A stretch of DNA of 64,000 nucleotides from Companilactobacillus insicii (GTDB taxonomy: Bacteria > Bacillota > Bacilli > Lactobacillales > Lactobacillaceae). This document shows positions 8,851-18,449 of this stretch, piece after piece (position 1 is the stretch's first letter; every line of letters starts with the position of its first letter). The notes beneath the pieces were generated by a model that ran no database searches, was not told the origin of the DNA, and saw nothing but the letters and a program-made list of their open reading frames with translations. The position numbers and the translations under genes are program-made. The stretch covers positions 62,001-126,000 of the forward strand of contig NZ_RHNU01000003.1 in assembly GCF_003946015.1 (NCBI RefSeq), given 5' to 3'.

Positions 8851-10461
8851 ATGGACACTTCATTAGAAGAAATTTTGAATTTAGATGCTTTATCTACAGC
8901 AAAAATTATTGCTGGTAAAAGTGATATCAAAAAAAATGTCACAAATATAATGATTATGGAAGGTCATGATGTAGAAAAATGGGTTAAACCCGGATATATA
9001 ATTTTAACAAGTCTTTATGGTTATACGGAAAAGAATCAAAAGGAATTTATTGATTTATTTCATAAATTATTTAATTTAAAATGTAGTGCCATAATTGTCA
9101 AACTTAATCGCGCTATAAAAATGGTTCCTCAAAAGTTAATAGATGTTTGTAATGAATTGAATCTGATTTTAATAACAATTGATGACAATATAGGTTATAA
9201 GGATATAATTCTTCCAGTTATGCAACTGTTGTTCAATCAAAACAATTTATTATTAAACCATTATAAAAATGTAAACCAAAAATATATTGAGCTAGCTGCA
9301 TCAGATGCAAAAATAGAAAACTTAATTCAACAATTGGATGTTATTATTAATAATCCTGTTGGAATTATTTCGGGAATCAATTCAATAGATTATGTTATAT
9401 CTAGTCGTACGTACTCCTCACAAATATTAGGTACGAGTAATGCAAAGTTACTAAGATCAGATCAATTTCAAAATTACGATTACTATGTTCGAAATATTAC
9501 ACAATATGATCACCTTAACCCAAATGTAAAACAAATTTTGGTTAAATTGGATAATGACGATAATAATAAACAATACCTTTGTATAACTGAGAGCAATCAA
9601 ACATTAAAAAGTGAAGATTACATTGCAATTGAAATTGCTCTTAATTTTATTAATTTAGAAATTTTAAAATCAAACGCATTAAAAAATGCAAAAAAAGATA
9701 CGGTAAACGAGCAATTTGACGAATTCTTATCTGGAAATCTACCTTTAAATGGCGTTGTTCCAGAGATTTTTGAAGAAAAGAATTTTCAGATGAATAAAGA
9801 ATATCGTTCATTTTATTGTAAAATTTTTAATTATAATCAATCAAAAAAAAGTTTATTGAACAAAAAAATTGCCATTTCTAACTTAAAAAGTAGATGTAAA
9901 GTATACTGGCCTAAAGTTGCTTACCGAAGCTGGATGGATCAAATTTACATTCTTGTAGAAAGTGATGAATCAATCGTCGAATTCAAAAATAAAATACGTA
10001 CGATAGTAAATTACATTCAAAAAACGTCTGATAGTAAACTAACTATTCAAATATCTATTAGTAACAAAGAGAAGCTACAATCTATTCCGAAGATTTCAAA
10101 AACATGCCTAAACAATCTGCAAATCGAGTCAAAATTAGAAAATGGTGATTTCATAATATCTGAGGATGACTTGGGAATCCTTCAACTATTATCACTTCCA
10201 ATAAATAAAAATGAAATATTAAATCTCTTACCCAATGAACTTATATACATGAATAATAAAGAACCCGAACTGACCAATACACTTGATGCATACGTAAAAA
10301 ATCAAACTAACATTACTCAAAGTGCAGAATATCTATATATTCATCCCAAAACTATGAGATACAGACTAAAAAAAATTAAATCTAAATACGCAATAGATTT
10401 AGATAATCCTAATAACATTATGAATATGGGAATAAATATTAAGTTACTAAAATTGCTTTAA
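8851..10461 (+). CDS. PucR-family transcriptional regulator
   Basis: Protein of 536 residues. Residues 5 to about 125 match the PucR N-terminal domain (SLEEILNLDALSTAKIIAG; GYIILTSLYGY; LNLILITIDDNIGYKDIILP). The centre is GGDEF-like/uncharacterised. The C-terminal HTH_30 domain carries NITQSAEYLYIHPKTMRYRL near residues 490-510. PucR proteins control purine, allantoin and related nitrogen catabolism in Bacillus. AAGGAG stands 9 bases before the ATG. It is divergent from fdrA-allG-allH and is the probable regulator of that operon; the large hairpin in the shared 165-base promoter is a candidate target (inference). The next gene follows 10 bases after its stop, so the two form an operon. Confidence 0.85.
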   Translation: MDTSLEEILNLDALSTAKIIAGKSDIKKNVTNIMIMEGHDVEKWVKPGYIILTSLYGYTEKNQKEFIDLFHKLFNLKCSAIIVKLNRAIKMVPQKLIDVCNELNLILITIDDNIGYKDIILPVMQLLFNQNNLLLNHYKNVNQKYIELAASDAKIENLIQQLDVIINNPVGIISGINSIDYVISSRTYSSQILGTSNAKLLRSDQFQNYDYYVRNITQYDHLNPNVKQILVKLDNDDNNKQYLCITESNQTLKSEDYIAIEIALNFINLEILKSNALKNAKKDTVNEQFDEFLSGNLPLNGVVPEIFEEKNFQMNKEYRSFYCKIFNYNQSKKSLLNKKIAISNLKSRCKVYWPKVAYRSWMDQIYILVESDESIVEFKNKIRTIVNYIQKTSDSKLTIQISISNKEKLQSIPKISKTCLNNLQIESKLENGDFIISEDDLGILQLLSLPINKNEILNLLPNELIYMNNKEPELTNTLDAYVKNQTNITQSAEYLYIHPKTMRYRLKKIKSKYAIDLDNPNNIMNMGINIKLLKLL

Positions 10462-10471
10462 GGAGGATAAA

Positions 10472-11293
10472 ATGAAACAAATAATCATTAATCAACAACA
10501 AAAAATAAACTTTTACAAAGCAGTGAAAAACAGAAAAGACAAAACTATTATCTATATTCACGGTGGTGGTCTACTTTATGGGAATCTGAATGATTTGCCT
10601 AACGAATACATCGATTTATTTTTAAATAACGGTTATGATTTTCTATCAATGGATTACCTATTAGCTCCGGAATCAAAACTACCTGAAATACAAAAGAGTA
10701 TCTTTGATGCATTCACTTGGTTTCAACAAAATTTCTCAGCCAAATTGAATTTATCGAGTTCCAAATATATACTGTTTGGGCGTTCGGCAGGTTCATACCT
10801 CTGTTATCAACTAATAGCACAATTGGATAAATCTAAATTTGATCTACCAATCGCTATGTTAGATTTTTATGGTTTTTTTGATCTAAATTCACCAAAGCTA
10901 AAAGTACTTAGTAAGTACTACCAACAGTACCCTGTCCCGCCTGATAATATTCTCAATTCATTAATTGAGGACCATAAAATATACGAGGGAGATATACAAA
11001 AAAGATTCTTACTATATGTTGCAAGTCGTCAAAAAGGCAATTGGCAGAAACTTTTATTAAACTCAACAAATGATCAAATTATATTAAACTTTAAACAAGT
11101 TCCTCCAACTTACATTGTCCATTGTACGGAAGATTTTGATGTTCCCTTTTCAATTTCTCTGAGTAAAAAATTCAAAATAGAAAATACTAATTTAGTCTCT
11201 ATAAATAAAAAAAGTCATGACTTCGATCGAGAAGTAACAAATGATAATATTAAAATTTATAACGATATGATTGATTGGTTAAATAACATATAA
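10472..11293 (+). CDS. Alpha/beta hydrolase (esterase family)
   Basis: A 273-residue hydrolase: oxyanion-hole motif YIHGGG near residue 30, nucleophile elbow GRSAGS near residue 110, and a C-terminal part with HCTEDFDVP (Asp) and KSHDFD (His), completing a Ser-Asp-His triad. No signal peptide, so cytoplasmic. It follows pucR by 10 bases with AAGGAGGA as ribosome binding site, so it is co-transcribed and likely serves the same catabolic pathway. The family covers acetyl esterases and hormone-sensitive-lipase-like enzymes; the real substrate is not readable from sequence. Confidence 0.8.
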   Translation: MKQIIINQQQKINFYKAVKNRKDKTIIYIHGGGLLYGNLNDLPNEYIDLFLNNGYDFLSMDYLLAPESKLPEIQKSIFDAFTWFQQNFSAKLNLSSSKYILFGRSAGSYLCYQLIAQLDKSKFDLPIAMLDFYGFFDLNSPKLKVLSKYYQQYPVPPDNILNSLIEDHKIYEGDIQKRFLLYVASRQKGNWQKLLLNSTNDQIILNFKQVPPTYIVHCTEDFDVPFSISLSKKFKIENTNLVSINKKSHDFDREVTNDNIKIYNDMIDWLNNI

Positions 11294-11428
11294 ATACGTT
11301 GGAACCGATGAGTCAACGTACATTTTCCTAGTATTTTGATTTTTAACACGAACATAACCCAATACTCCAAAAATAAATACTAATATAACGAATGATACTA
11401 TAATGGTCTTTTTCTTTAAACTATTCAT
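11279..11428 (-). CDS. Small single-helix membrane protein (49 residues)
   Basis: ATG at 11426-11428 is preceded by AAGGA at 8 bases and the frame runs 49 codons to TAA at 11279. The peptide begins MNSLKKKT, followed by a hydrophobic helix of about 20 residues (IIVSFVILVFIFGVLGY) and a polar tail, so the expected topology is N-in with a short outside tail. It starts 19 bases after the stop of the M20 gene and is probably co-transcribed. Its 3' end overlaps the convergent hydrolase gene by 15 bases. No family is recognised. Confidence 0.55.
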   Translation of the reverse strand: MNSLKKKTIIVSFVILVFIFGVLGYVRVKNQNTRKMYVDSSVPTYLYVI

Positions 11429-11446
11429 AATTCTGTTCCTTAGTAA

Positions 11447-12601
11447 TTACAATTTTAAAATATACTTATGCAATACTGCTACAGACTTCCACAAAATATT
11501 CTCATCAATATCAAAATTTCCATTATGGAGTGGATAATTATGTTCATTTGGTTTTTCGGCAGTAAAAACGAAAAAAATTCCTCTAGCAAAATTAAAGTAA
11601 TCAGCGGCACTGTCTCCTGATAAGTATTCACTATCAACAAGTCTTGATTCATTACCAAAAACTTCGTCACCAGCTAATAAACCTATATCTACCAAATTAG
11701 AATCACTAATTATAGGTAATATCGGTGGGTCAGTAATCTCAATTTCAATCTTTGCTTTAGTATTTTTTTGAATTTTATCAATTCCACTTAATAACAATTC
11801 ACGCAATTCATTGTAATCAGACACTTTAATCGCTCTTAAAGTTCCTTCCAATAATGTCTCATCGGCAATCACATTCGATGCACGCCCGCCATTAATTCTC
11901 CCTATTCCAATGACAAAAGGCGATTCCGACTTATATTGATCATTCAAACTATATATTAAATCTAATACCTTTCGAGAAATATCAATCGTATCTACTCCGT
12001 TATCTGGTAATGCCCAATGACTGGCTACTCCTGAAATATTTATTTTGATAGAACCAATTGCAGCCGATGAAGCTCCCTTATTGAGTTCTACTCCTAATGG
12101 TGCATCATTTGCAAAGTGCAGCATAGTAAAATAATCAACCTTAGGATCACTCATTACCCCTCCATCAATCATAATATCCGTACCTTTGCCATTTTCCTCT
12201 GCCGGTTGAAAAAATACTTTGACATTATTATTTAATAATTTACGATTTTGAACGCAAACCTTCGTAGTAACGAGTACTGAAGCCATAATGGCATCATGAC
12301 CACAGGCATGCATTAATCCATCATTTTTTGATTTCCATGCAAAATCATTTTCCTCTTGAACAGGAATGGCATCCATTTCGGCACGTAACCCGATTGTCTT
12401 AGCATTAGGATTATTTGACCAGATCATGGCAACTATTCCATTTTCACCGATTCTTTTTGTTTCTAATCCTAAATCATTAAGGTATTCCTCAACAAATCTT
12501 GATGTCTCTGTCTCTTGTAAACTTGATTCTGGTTGACTATGCAACTGTCTCCTCAAGTTCACCACTTCATCCTGAAATTCTTGATAGCGTATTTTATCCA
12601 A
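11447..12601 (-). CDS. M20 (M20D-type) metallo-amidohydrolase
   Basis: Protein of 384 residues with the M20 metal-binding pattern: HSQPESS near the start, GLRAEMDAIPV, HACGHDAIMAS, QPAEENGKGT with the catalytic Glu pair, and HNYPLHNGNFDID at the end. The dimerisation domain is in the middle (SGVASHWALPDNGVD). M20D members hydrolyse N-acyl amino acids, hippurate or related amides. Start codon is TTG at 12601 with GGAGAAAAGATA before it. Allantoate amidohydrolases are M20 too but lack this M20D pattern, so I do not call it AllC. Its closeness to the PucR/AllFGH genes may mean a shared nitrogen-compound pathway. Confidence 0.8.
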   Translation of the reverse strand: MDKIRYQEFQDEVVNLRRQLHSQPESSLQETETSRFVEEYLNDLGLETKRIGENGIVAMIWSNNPNAKTIGLRAEMDAIPVQEENDFAWKSKNDGLMHACGHDAIMASVLVTTKVCVQNRKLLNNNVKVFFQPAEENGKGTDIMIDGGVMSDPKVDYFTMLHFANDAPLGVELNKGASSAAIGSIKINISGVASHWALPDNGVDTIDISRKVLDLIYSLNDQYKSESPFVIGIGRINGGRASNVIADETLLEGTLRAIKVSDYNELRELLLSGIDKIQKNTKAKIEIEITDPPILPIISDSNLVDIGLLAGDEVFGNESRLVDSEYLSGDSAADYFNFARGIFFVFTAEKPNEHNYPLHNGNFDIDENILWKSVAVLHKYILKL

Positions 12602-12683
12602 TATCTTTTCTCCATTTCAAATGAATTTGACTACGTACTGTAATTATAATTGGAAACAATATAAAAGACTCCATTATTTAGAA

Positions 12684-12722
12684 TAAAAAAATAAGCTTGC
12701 GTCGATATTCACGCAAACTTAT
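12684..12722 (-). terminator. Terminator of the pentapeptide gene
   Basis: Stem ATAAGCTTGCGT / ACGCAAACTTAT with one mismatch and a T-run on the minus strand, directly after the stop at 12725. Confidence 0.8.
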
Positions 12723-12724
12723 CT

Positions 12725-13342
12725 TTACTCAACTTTGATACCAAATAATCCTATCAATGTTGCCGCTTGATACTGATTAACAATCAGGCCACGTGCCAAC
12801 TCTGGACTAATTACTAATGTTTCAAACTCTGATTCCTTCAAATCAAATCCCTTAAGCTTAGTCTCACTGAAATTAGCTTCAGTTAGGATAGAACCTGAGT
12901 ACGAGATACTCTTTTTTACTTTTAATGCTTGAAAAAAGCTGCCAGTCAAATCACAGTCAACAAAACTAATACCTTCAAATCGACTTTCTGTGAAATTAGC
13001 GTATGGCATTTTGCAATCCTTAAAATCCGTATTCTTAAAATATGAATTATTAAAATCCGCTCCTGATAATTGCATACTACTTATCTTGCAGTTATACCAA
13101 TTACTTTGACTAAAATCACTACCAGCAAGTTGGCTATGATGCCATTCAACGTTTCCAAAACTAACACGACTGAAGTCAGTCTGTTCAAAATCACAATGAT
13201 CAAAAATTATATCCGTATAATTCATCGTGTCACCATAAGAAGTGAAATGGCATCTTTTATACAAATATCCATCCTCAATATCATTCATAGATAGTGTCTT
13301 ATCAACTACTGTTTCAATGGGTTCCATTATTTTATTGCACAT
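12725..13342 (-). CDS. Pentapeptide-repeat protein
   Basis: Protein of 205 residues built almost wholly of A(D/N)LXX-like five-residue repeats: repeated cores such as CDFEQTDFSRVSF, SDFSQSNWYNC, ADFNNSYFKNTDFKDC and ANFSETKLKGFDL, which form a right-handed quadrilateral beta helix. Length and layout are like McbG/Qnr-type DNA mimics that protect gyrase, but that role needs experiment. No signal peptide. The ATG at 13342 and a second ATG at 13327 are both possible; a weak AGGA lies between them and favours neither clearly. It is a single-gene unit bounded by terminators. Confidence 0.8.
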   Translation of the reverse strand: MCNKIMEPIETVVDKTLSMNDIEDGYLYKRCHFTSYGDTMNYTDIIFDHCDFEQTDFSRVSFGNVEWHHSQLAGSDFSQSNWYNCKISSMQLSGADFNNSYFKNTDFKDCKMPYANFTESRFEGISFVDCDLTGSFFQALKVKKSISYSGSILTEANFSETKLKGFDLKESEFETLVISPELARGLIVNQYQAATLIGLFGIKVE

Positions 13343-13398
13343 CCTAACCAGTTAACTATTATTTTAGAGTATATCATTAATGAATATTTCGATAAATC

Positions 13399-13434
13399 AA
13401 AAAAGATTACAGACATTTTTCTGTAATCTTTTTA
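13399..13434 (-). terminator. Terminator of the PTS gene
   Basis: Perfect arms AAAAGATTACAG / CTGTAATCTTTT between the PTS stop and the pentapeptide gene; A/T-runs on both sides. Confidence 0.8.
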
Positions 13435-13438
13435 ATTT

Positions 13439-15424
13439 TTAACCTTTATTAACTGCTGGCTCACGACTACCAAGTCTTACTTTGCCAACTTCATGCACAT
13501 TGTCTTCCAAGTCTTGTTCCTTGAATCCAAATAAGTATGTACATGTAAATGAGACGATAATTGCAGCAGCGGATGCAATTAGGTAACCTGTAAAACTACT
13601 ATCGATACCTTTAGGATTGATAAATGAGGCAAAACCGATAAGTGATCCAGCGAATCCCCACATATCAACATGTAATAATCCTGTCAGTAATCCTCCCACT
13701 GCACCACCGATATTAGCAGTCCAAAAGATTCTTCCGTACTTCAAGTTAATACCATACATAGCTGGCTCTGTAATTCCTGAAAAGGCTGAGATAGTAGCGG
13801 CACCAGCAATTTGCTTCATCCCTATATTCTTCTTGGTCTTAAAGAACACTGCCATTACGGCAGCACCTTGAGCAACCATCGTAGCTGAAACAATTGCATT
13901 TAGTGCACTATGTCCAGTTGTAGCAATTTGATTGGCAACAACTGGAATAACCGCCCAATGTAGTCCAAAGATAACCAAGCATTGATAGAATGCACCAATT
14001 ATTAAACCTGAAAGTGCTGGACTGAATTTTAATAAAGCTACAATTCCCATTGCTAAGTATGAACTTAACAAAGTAATAACAGGTCCAACAATTACTAAGA
14101 TAATCGCACTAACTACGAATACCTCTACTAAAGGACTCACAATCATTCTGACTGTTGCAGGAATGTGTTTTTTCAACCATGGTTCAACTATTGATGCCAA
14201 CCATGCTGCAGCAATCATTGGGAAAATAGAATAAGTATAATTTGCGACATGAATAGGAAGTCCGAAAAAGTCAGCATTCATATTCATCTGAACTGAACTA
14301 GTTTTGGAAGCTAACTGTACTAATGTCGGATATGCAAGAACACCACCGATAACTCCGACTATTATCTGATTTGCACCTAAACGTCTTGCAGCTGTGAAAC
14401 CTACTAATATTGGCAAGAAATAAAATACTGAATCACCCATAGCATTAATGATCATATAGGTAGAGCTAGTTGCCGACAACCACTTAGCAGAGACTATTAA
14501 AGATAATAATCCTTTTAGAATACCAGCTGCAGCAAGTAACCCAATAATTGGCATCATACTAGCAGTAATAACACCAATCAGGGAACTGAAATAATATTTA
14601 GTCTTAGGCCAGACCCCTTTGGGTGCTGGTTCTTTTTTTGCATTTGCTTCATTATCATTGGTTCCAATACCAGGCCCTAAATGATCAACAACTGCATCAA
14701 ATACATCTTCAACAGCGGGTCCTATAACTACTTGATATTGCCCACCGGCTTTTGCAACATCCAAGACCCCATTGAGGTTCTTGATAACTTCATCATTGGC
14801 TTTGGACTCATCTTTTAAATAGAATCGTACACGAGTAATACAGTGAATAACATTGTCTACATTACTTACACCGCCGACATTTTTTACTATTTCTTTAGCT
14901 AGAGCATCAAAGTCGACTTTTTTATTATTCGATGTATCAGGAATTTCTTTCTCACCATTAGCAAATTTGCTAACTGTAGCAGCACTGTCACCACCGTCTA
15001 CATTACCAACATGGACATTTATTTCTTTAAGAATACTAGCCGTATTAGTAATCGCAACTATAACATCCGTTACCTTACCAGCATCTTTAACTTTAGCGAT
15101 ATCCATTGTAGCCAGCTTTTGACCGGCTTTAATGGTATCTCCTTCTTTGACATAGACATTAAATGGCTCACCGTCCATCTCAACTGTATCTACTCCCATA
15201 TGTACCAACACTTCAAGTCCATCATCGGTATCAATACCAATTGCATGTTTCGTACTTGCGACAAGTACTACTTTACCAGAAACTGGTGAAACAATATTAC
15301 TATCACTAGGTACAACTCCAAACCCATCGCCCATAGCCTTTTCAGAGAACATAGGGTCGTGAACATCGGTTATCTTCACGAGAACTCCGCTGACTGGGGA
15401 GAGCATGTTTATAGTGTTTTTCAT
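13439..15424 (-). CDS. PTS transporter EIIABC, trehalose/beta-glucoside family
   Basis: Protein of 661 residues with all three PTS domains in the order A-B-C. IIA (crr-like) spans about residues 1-150 with the phospho-His in LEVLVHMGVD (His75). IIB spans about 170-255 with the phospho-Cys in HCITRVRF (Cys195). The membrane IIC domain runs from about 275 to 640 and includes SGITEPAMYGI, the substrate-site motif of the glucose superfamily. It imports and phosphorylates a disaccharide. Divergent from the GH65 phosphorylase gene, which points to trehalose or another alpha-glucoside. GGAGGGTG precedes the ATG. Most family members have B-C-A order, so the N-terminal IIA is a variant worth noting. 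Confidence 0.85.
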   Translation of the reverse strand: MKNTINMLSPVSGVLVKITDVHDPMFSEKAMGDGFGVVPSDSNIVSPVSGKVVLVASTKHAIGIDTDDGLEVLVHMGVDTVEMDGEPFNVYVKEGDTIKAGQKLATMDIAKVKDAGKVTDVIVAITNTASILKEINVHVGNVDGGDSAATVSKFANGEKEIPDTSNNKKVDFDALAKEIVKNVGGVSNVDNVIHCITRVRFYLKDESKANDEVIKNLNGVLDVAKAGGQYQVVIGPAVEDVFDAVVDHLGPGIGTNDNEANAKKEPAPKGVWPKTKYYFSSLIGVITASMMPIIGLLAAAGILKGLLSLIVSAKWLSATSSTYMIINAMGDSVFYFLPILVGFTAARRLGANQIIVGVIGGVLAYPTLVQLASKTSSVQMNMNADFFGLPIHVANYTYSIFPMIAAAWLASIVEPWLKKHIPATVRMIVSPLVEVFVVSAIILVIVGPVITLLSSYLAMGIVALLKFSPALSGLIIGAFYQCLVIFGLHWAVIPVVANQIATTGHSALNAIVSATMVAQGAAVMAVFFKTKKNIGMKQIAGAATISAFSGITEPAMYGINLKYGRIFWTANIGGAVGGLLTGLLHVDMWGFAGSLIGFASFINPKGIDSSFTGYLIASAAAIIVSFTCTYLFGFKEQDLEDNVHEVGKVRLGSREPAVNKG

Positions 15425-15537
15425 GTTAGGACACCCTCCTAGTTCTTATTTGTAAAAAGCGGCAGATAAGTTGTAATCAAGAATTCTTTTCTTATCTGTC
15501 GTTTTTGTTTACACATATAAGATACTATATTCAAAAC

Positions 15538-15638
15538 ATGTTTAAACATCATATTTGGATAAATATTTTTATAAAAACTGTACCATTTGTTTAAACAAAT
15601 AATAATATAATATCAATAAGATTACATGTGTTTAAACA
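15538..15638. promoter_or_regulatory. Three GTTTAAAC palindromic operators in the PTS/GH65 divergent promoter
   Basis: Sites: ATGTTTAAACAT (15538-15549), ATTTGTTTAAACAAAT (15585-15600, perfect 16-base palindrome) and TGTTTAAACA (15629-15638). Centres are 49 and 41 bases apart. A -10-like TATAAT-type stretch near 15605-15612 sits between sites 2 and 3, as expected for repression of the GH65 gene. The same TGTTTAAACA occurs at 22638-22647 before the GPH symporter. Confidence 0.7.
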
Positions 15639-15663
15639 TGTATAAAATGATTGGAGGGTAATC

Positions 15664-18375
15664 ATGACACCACTATACTTAACCGTTACCGACAAACATA
15701 TTAAATACTCATATGAAGATCAAAATACTACTGCTACGGTTCAACAAGATTACAATATTAACCCTAAGCTTCCATTAACTGAAAACTTTACCAACTTTAA
15801 ATTAAAACTACCGGAATATTTTGATGTTATCGTAATTCTTAATCCTATTGACGTTGAAATGAAAGACACAATTGTCAGTTGTCAAAATCAACCTATAGAT
15901 ATTGGACTATATATGGAAAACATTTTTCATATTCCAACTGTTGGTATTCATCAAGTAGCTAAGTTAGGTCTTAAACAAGCAGCCTCAATTGAAGCAGAGT
16001 ATGCTGGCTGGCATCTAGACTACTATGGATATGAAAGTGGCAAAACACAGTACTCTCAAGAAGCAATGCAAACATTAGGTAATGGGTATTTTGGATTGCG
16101 TGGCGCCTATGTTGAATCAAAGGCCGACAAGAATAATTATCCAGGAACTTACGTTGCAGGAGTTTACAATCAACTAACTACTAGTATTAATAGTAAAGAA
16201 ATCGTGAACGAAGATTTGGTGAACCTACCAAATGCACAGTATATTACCTTCAGCATCGACGATACCGAGAAATTCAAACTCAATGGTGATGAACTAGAAG
16301 ACGTCTTCCGTTCACTAGACATGAGAACTGGTCTGTTAACAACTACAATGTTATTACAGTTAAAGAATGGTAAACGTCTAAAAGTTGTTAGTCGTAAAGT
16401 CGCTGATATGAAAAACTATCATAGCTATTCATTACAGTACACCGTTCAACCTCTTAACTTCTCCGGAGAGATGAAAATCCATACAGAAATTGATGGACGG
16501 GTAGTTAACGCTAATGTTGAACGTTATAAAAATCTTGATAGCCATCATCTAGTAACGGATAAAACTATCAATGAACAAAACACGGCAATACTTCTCGCAC
16601 ATACACGTCACTCAAACATAAATATTGCTGTTGGTTCTAAACTAGACTCACCTAACTTAAACGATTTGAATGTCCATACCGACAAAGCACATGACAAAGT
16701 ATCACAATCAGTAAAATTCGATGTCGTCGAGGGGAATTCATATACTCTAGAAAAAACAGTAAGTGTCTATACTTCTCTAGAAACCAAAGGTGATTTGGTT
16801 GAGGCGGTTAAGTCACATTCGTACCACAAAACATTCGCCGATGCAGTTAATAATTCGATGGAATGCTGGCAAGATATTTGGAGTAATGAATACCTTGAAA
16901 TTGATGGAGATATTACATCCCAAAAATTACTGCATCTCAACGCCTTTCACGCGACTGTTTATGCTCAACAAAATGTTAATAAAGATCTTGATGTATCGGT
17001 TGGAGCTCGTGGTCTACACGGTGAGGCATACCGTGGTCATGTTTTTTGGGATGAATTATTTATCTTACCGTATTACAACCTACACTACCCTGATTTAACT
17101 AAGTCGTTATTAATGTATCGATACAATCGTCTAGGTGCCGCAAAAGAATATGCTAAGTCAAATGGAAATGTTGGTGCCATGTTCCCTTGGCAAAGTGGTA
17201 TGAAGGGTGACGAACAATCACAAATAATGCATTTGAACCCTATTACCAATCAATGGGATCCTGATAATTCGCGTAAACAACGCCATGTTTCATTGTCAAT
17301 TGCCTACAATATCTGGAATTATTACAGCATGACAAATGATGAAGAATTCATACGTGACTACGGATTAGAAATGCTTCTTAACATCACTAAATTCTGGATC
17401 AGTATGACTGATTACAATGAAGAAACTGGAAAATATTCAATATCAAATGTCATGGGACCAGATGAGTTTCATGAGGGTTATCCTGATAATGAGGAAAGTG
17501 GTTTAACTAATAATGCTTATACAAATATAATGACTAGCTGGGTATTCAAAAAAGTTGATTATTTTTCCAGTCATGAACCTCAGGATATTCTCGATGATAA
17601 TTACAAACGAGCCGATTTCTCAGAGAAAGATTTGGAATTAACAAAAAAAATCAGACATAATCTAGAATTAGAGTTTAACAAGGACGATATACTCGCTCAA
17701 TTTGATGGTTACTTCAATCTCAAACCAATCGATTTTGACTACTATCGCCGTCAATATGGTGATATTTCCAGAATGGATCGTATTCTAAAAGCTGAAGGAG
17801 ATAATCCTGATGACTATCAAGTAGCGAAACAAGCCGATTCTTTGATGGCACTTTACGCTTTAAGAGAACCAACTTTTTTTCACATAATGTCTGATTTAGG
17901 TTATGAAATCAAAGACAAGCATGATTTCATAACAAAGAATATCGAATACTATCTAAGTCGGACAACCCACGGTTCTACCCTTTCGAGAATTGTTTACGCT
18001 ATGTTGGCTCTAAAGGTTAACAACAATGACCTCGCTTGGGAACTGTTCTCACAAGCCTTAACATCTGACTACTATGATATTCAAGGTGGAACAACCGCTG
18101 AAGGAATCCACCTTGGAGTCATGGGGGCAACTCTTAACGTTGTAACTTGTTTCTTCGCCGGAATCGATTACCGCGGTCCAGAAATTGAAATTGATCCGCA
18201 TGTTCCCCCATCATGGCAAAGTATCAAGTTCAACATGTCATTTAAAGGAACACACTTCTACTTCACCGTAACTCACGATCAAGTACGTGTAATTCCTGAC
18301 AACGATATTGTTGTAGTATTTAAAGGCAAAAAAGTTCAATTAGATGCTCATAAAGAAAAAATGTTAAATTATTAA
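15664..18375 (+). CDS. GH65 disaccharide phosphorylase, probably trehalose 6-phosphate or maltose type
   Basis: Protein of 903 residues. GH65 homology starts near residue 113 (AGWHLDYYGYES, then ALGNGYFGLRG-like TLGNGYFGLRGAYVES). The catalytic acid is Glu601 in VMGPDEFHEGY, and the phosphate-site motif THGSTLS is at about 768-774. Phosphorolysis yields beta-glucose 1-phosphate plus glucose or glucose 6-phosphate. Because the partner transporter is a PTS, the imported sugar is phosphorylated, which favours trehalose-6-phosphate phosphorylase over maltose phosphorylase (inference). The first 110 residues are an N-terminal extension not found in the usual 750-770-residue enzymes and match nothing I know. 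No beta-phosphoglucomutase gene is adjacent. TTGGAGGG precedes the ATG. Confidence 0.8.
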   Translation: MTPLYLTVTDKHIKYSYEDQNTTATVQQDYNINPKLPLTENFTNFKLKLPEYFDVIVILNPIDVEMKDTIVSCQNQPIDIGLYMENIFHIPTVGIHQVAKLGLKQAASIEAEYAGWHLDYYGYESGKTQYSQEAMQTLGNGYFGLRGAYVESKADKNNYPGTYVAGVYNQLTTSINSKEIVNEDLVNLPNAQYITFSIDDTEKFKLNGDELEDVFRSLDMRTGLLTTTMLLQLKNGKRLKVVSRKVADMKNYHSYSLQYTVQPLNFSGEMKIHTEIDGRVVNANVERYKNLDSHHLVTDKTINEQNTAILLAHTRHSNINIAVGSKLDSPNLNDLNVHTDKAHDKVSQSVKFDVVEGNSYTLEKTVSVYTSLETKGDLVEAVKSHSYHKTFADAVNNSMECWQDIWSNEYLEIDGDITSQKLLHLNAFHATVYAQQNVNKDLDVSVGARGLHGEAYRGHVFWDELFILPYYNLHYPDLTKSLLMYRYNRLGAAKEYAKSNGNVGAMFPWQSGMKGDEQSQIMHLNPITNQWDPDNSRKQRHVSLSIAYNIWNYYSMTNDEEFIRDYGLEMLLNITKFWISMTDYNEETGKYSISNVMGPDEFHEGYPDNEESGLTNNAYTNIMTSWVFKKVDYFSSHEPQDILDDNYKRADFSEKDLELTKKIRHNLELEFNKDDILAQFDGYFNLKPIDFDYYRRQYGDISRMDRILKAEGDNPDDYQVAKQADSLMALYALREPTFFHIMSDLGYEIKDKHDFITKNIEYYLSRTTHGSTLSRIVYAMLALKVNNNDLAWELFSQALTSDYYDIQGGTTAEGIHLGVMGATLNVVTCFFAGIDYRGPEIEIDPHVPPSWQSIKFNMSFKGTHFYFTVTHDQVRVIPDNDIVVVFKGKKVQLDAHKEKMLNY

Positions 18376-18449
18376 AACAAATTTATTGATTAACCTTCAC
18401 AAAAGTATATGATAGAGTGATTGTGATTACTTTTGAGGGGGTTATTTTT

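Noticed and set aside
11447-12601. Allantoate amidohydrolase (AllC) identity for the M20 gene
   Set aside because: The motifs and domain spacing fit M20D amidohydrolases; AllC-type features are not seen, so only a generic call is safe.
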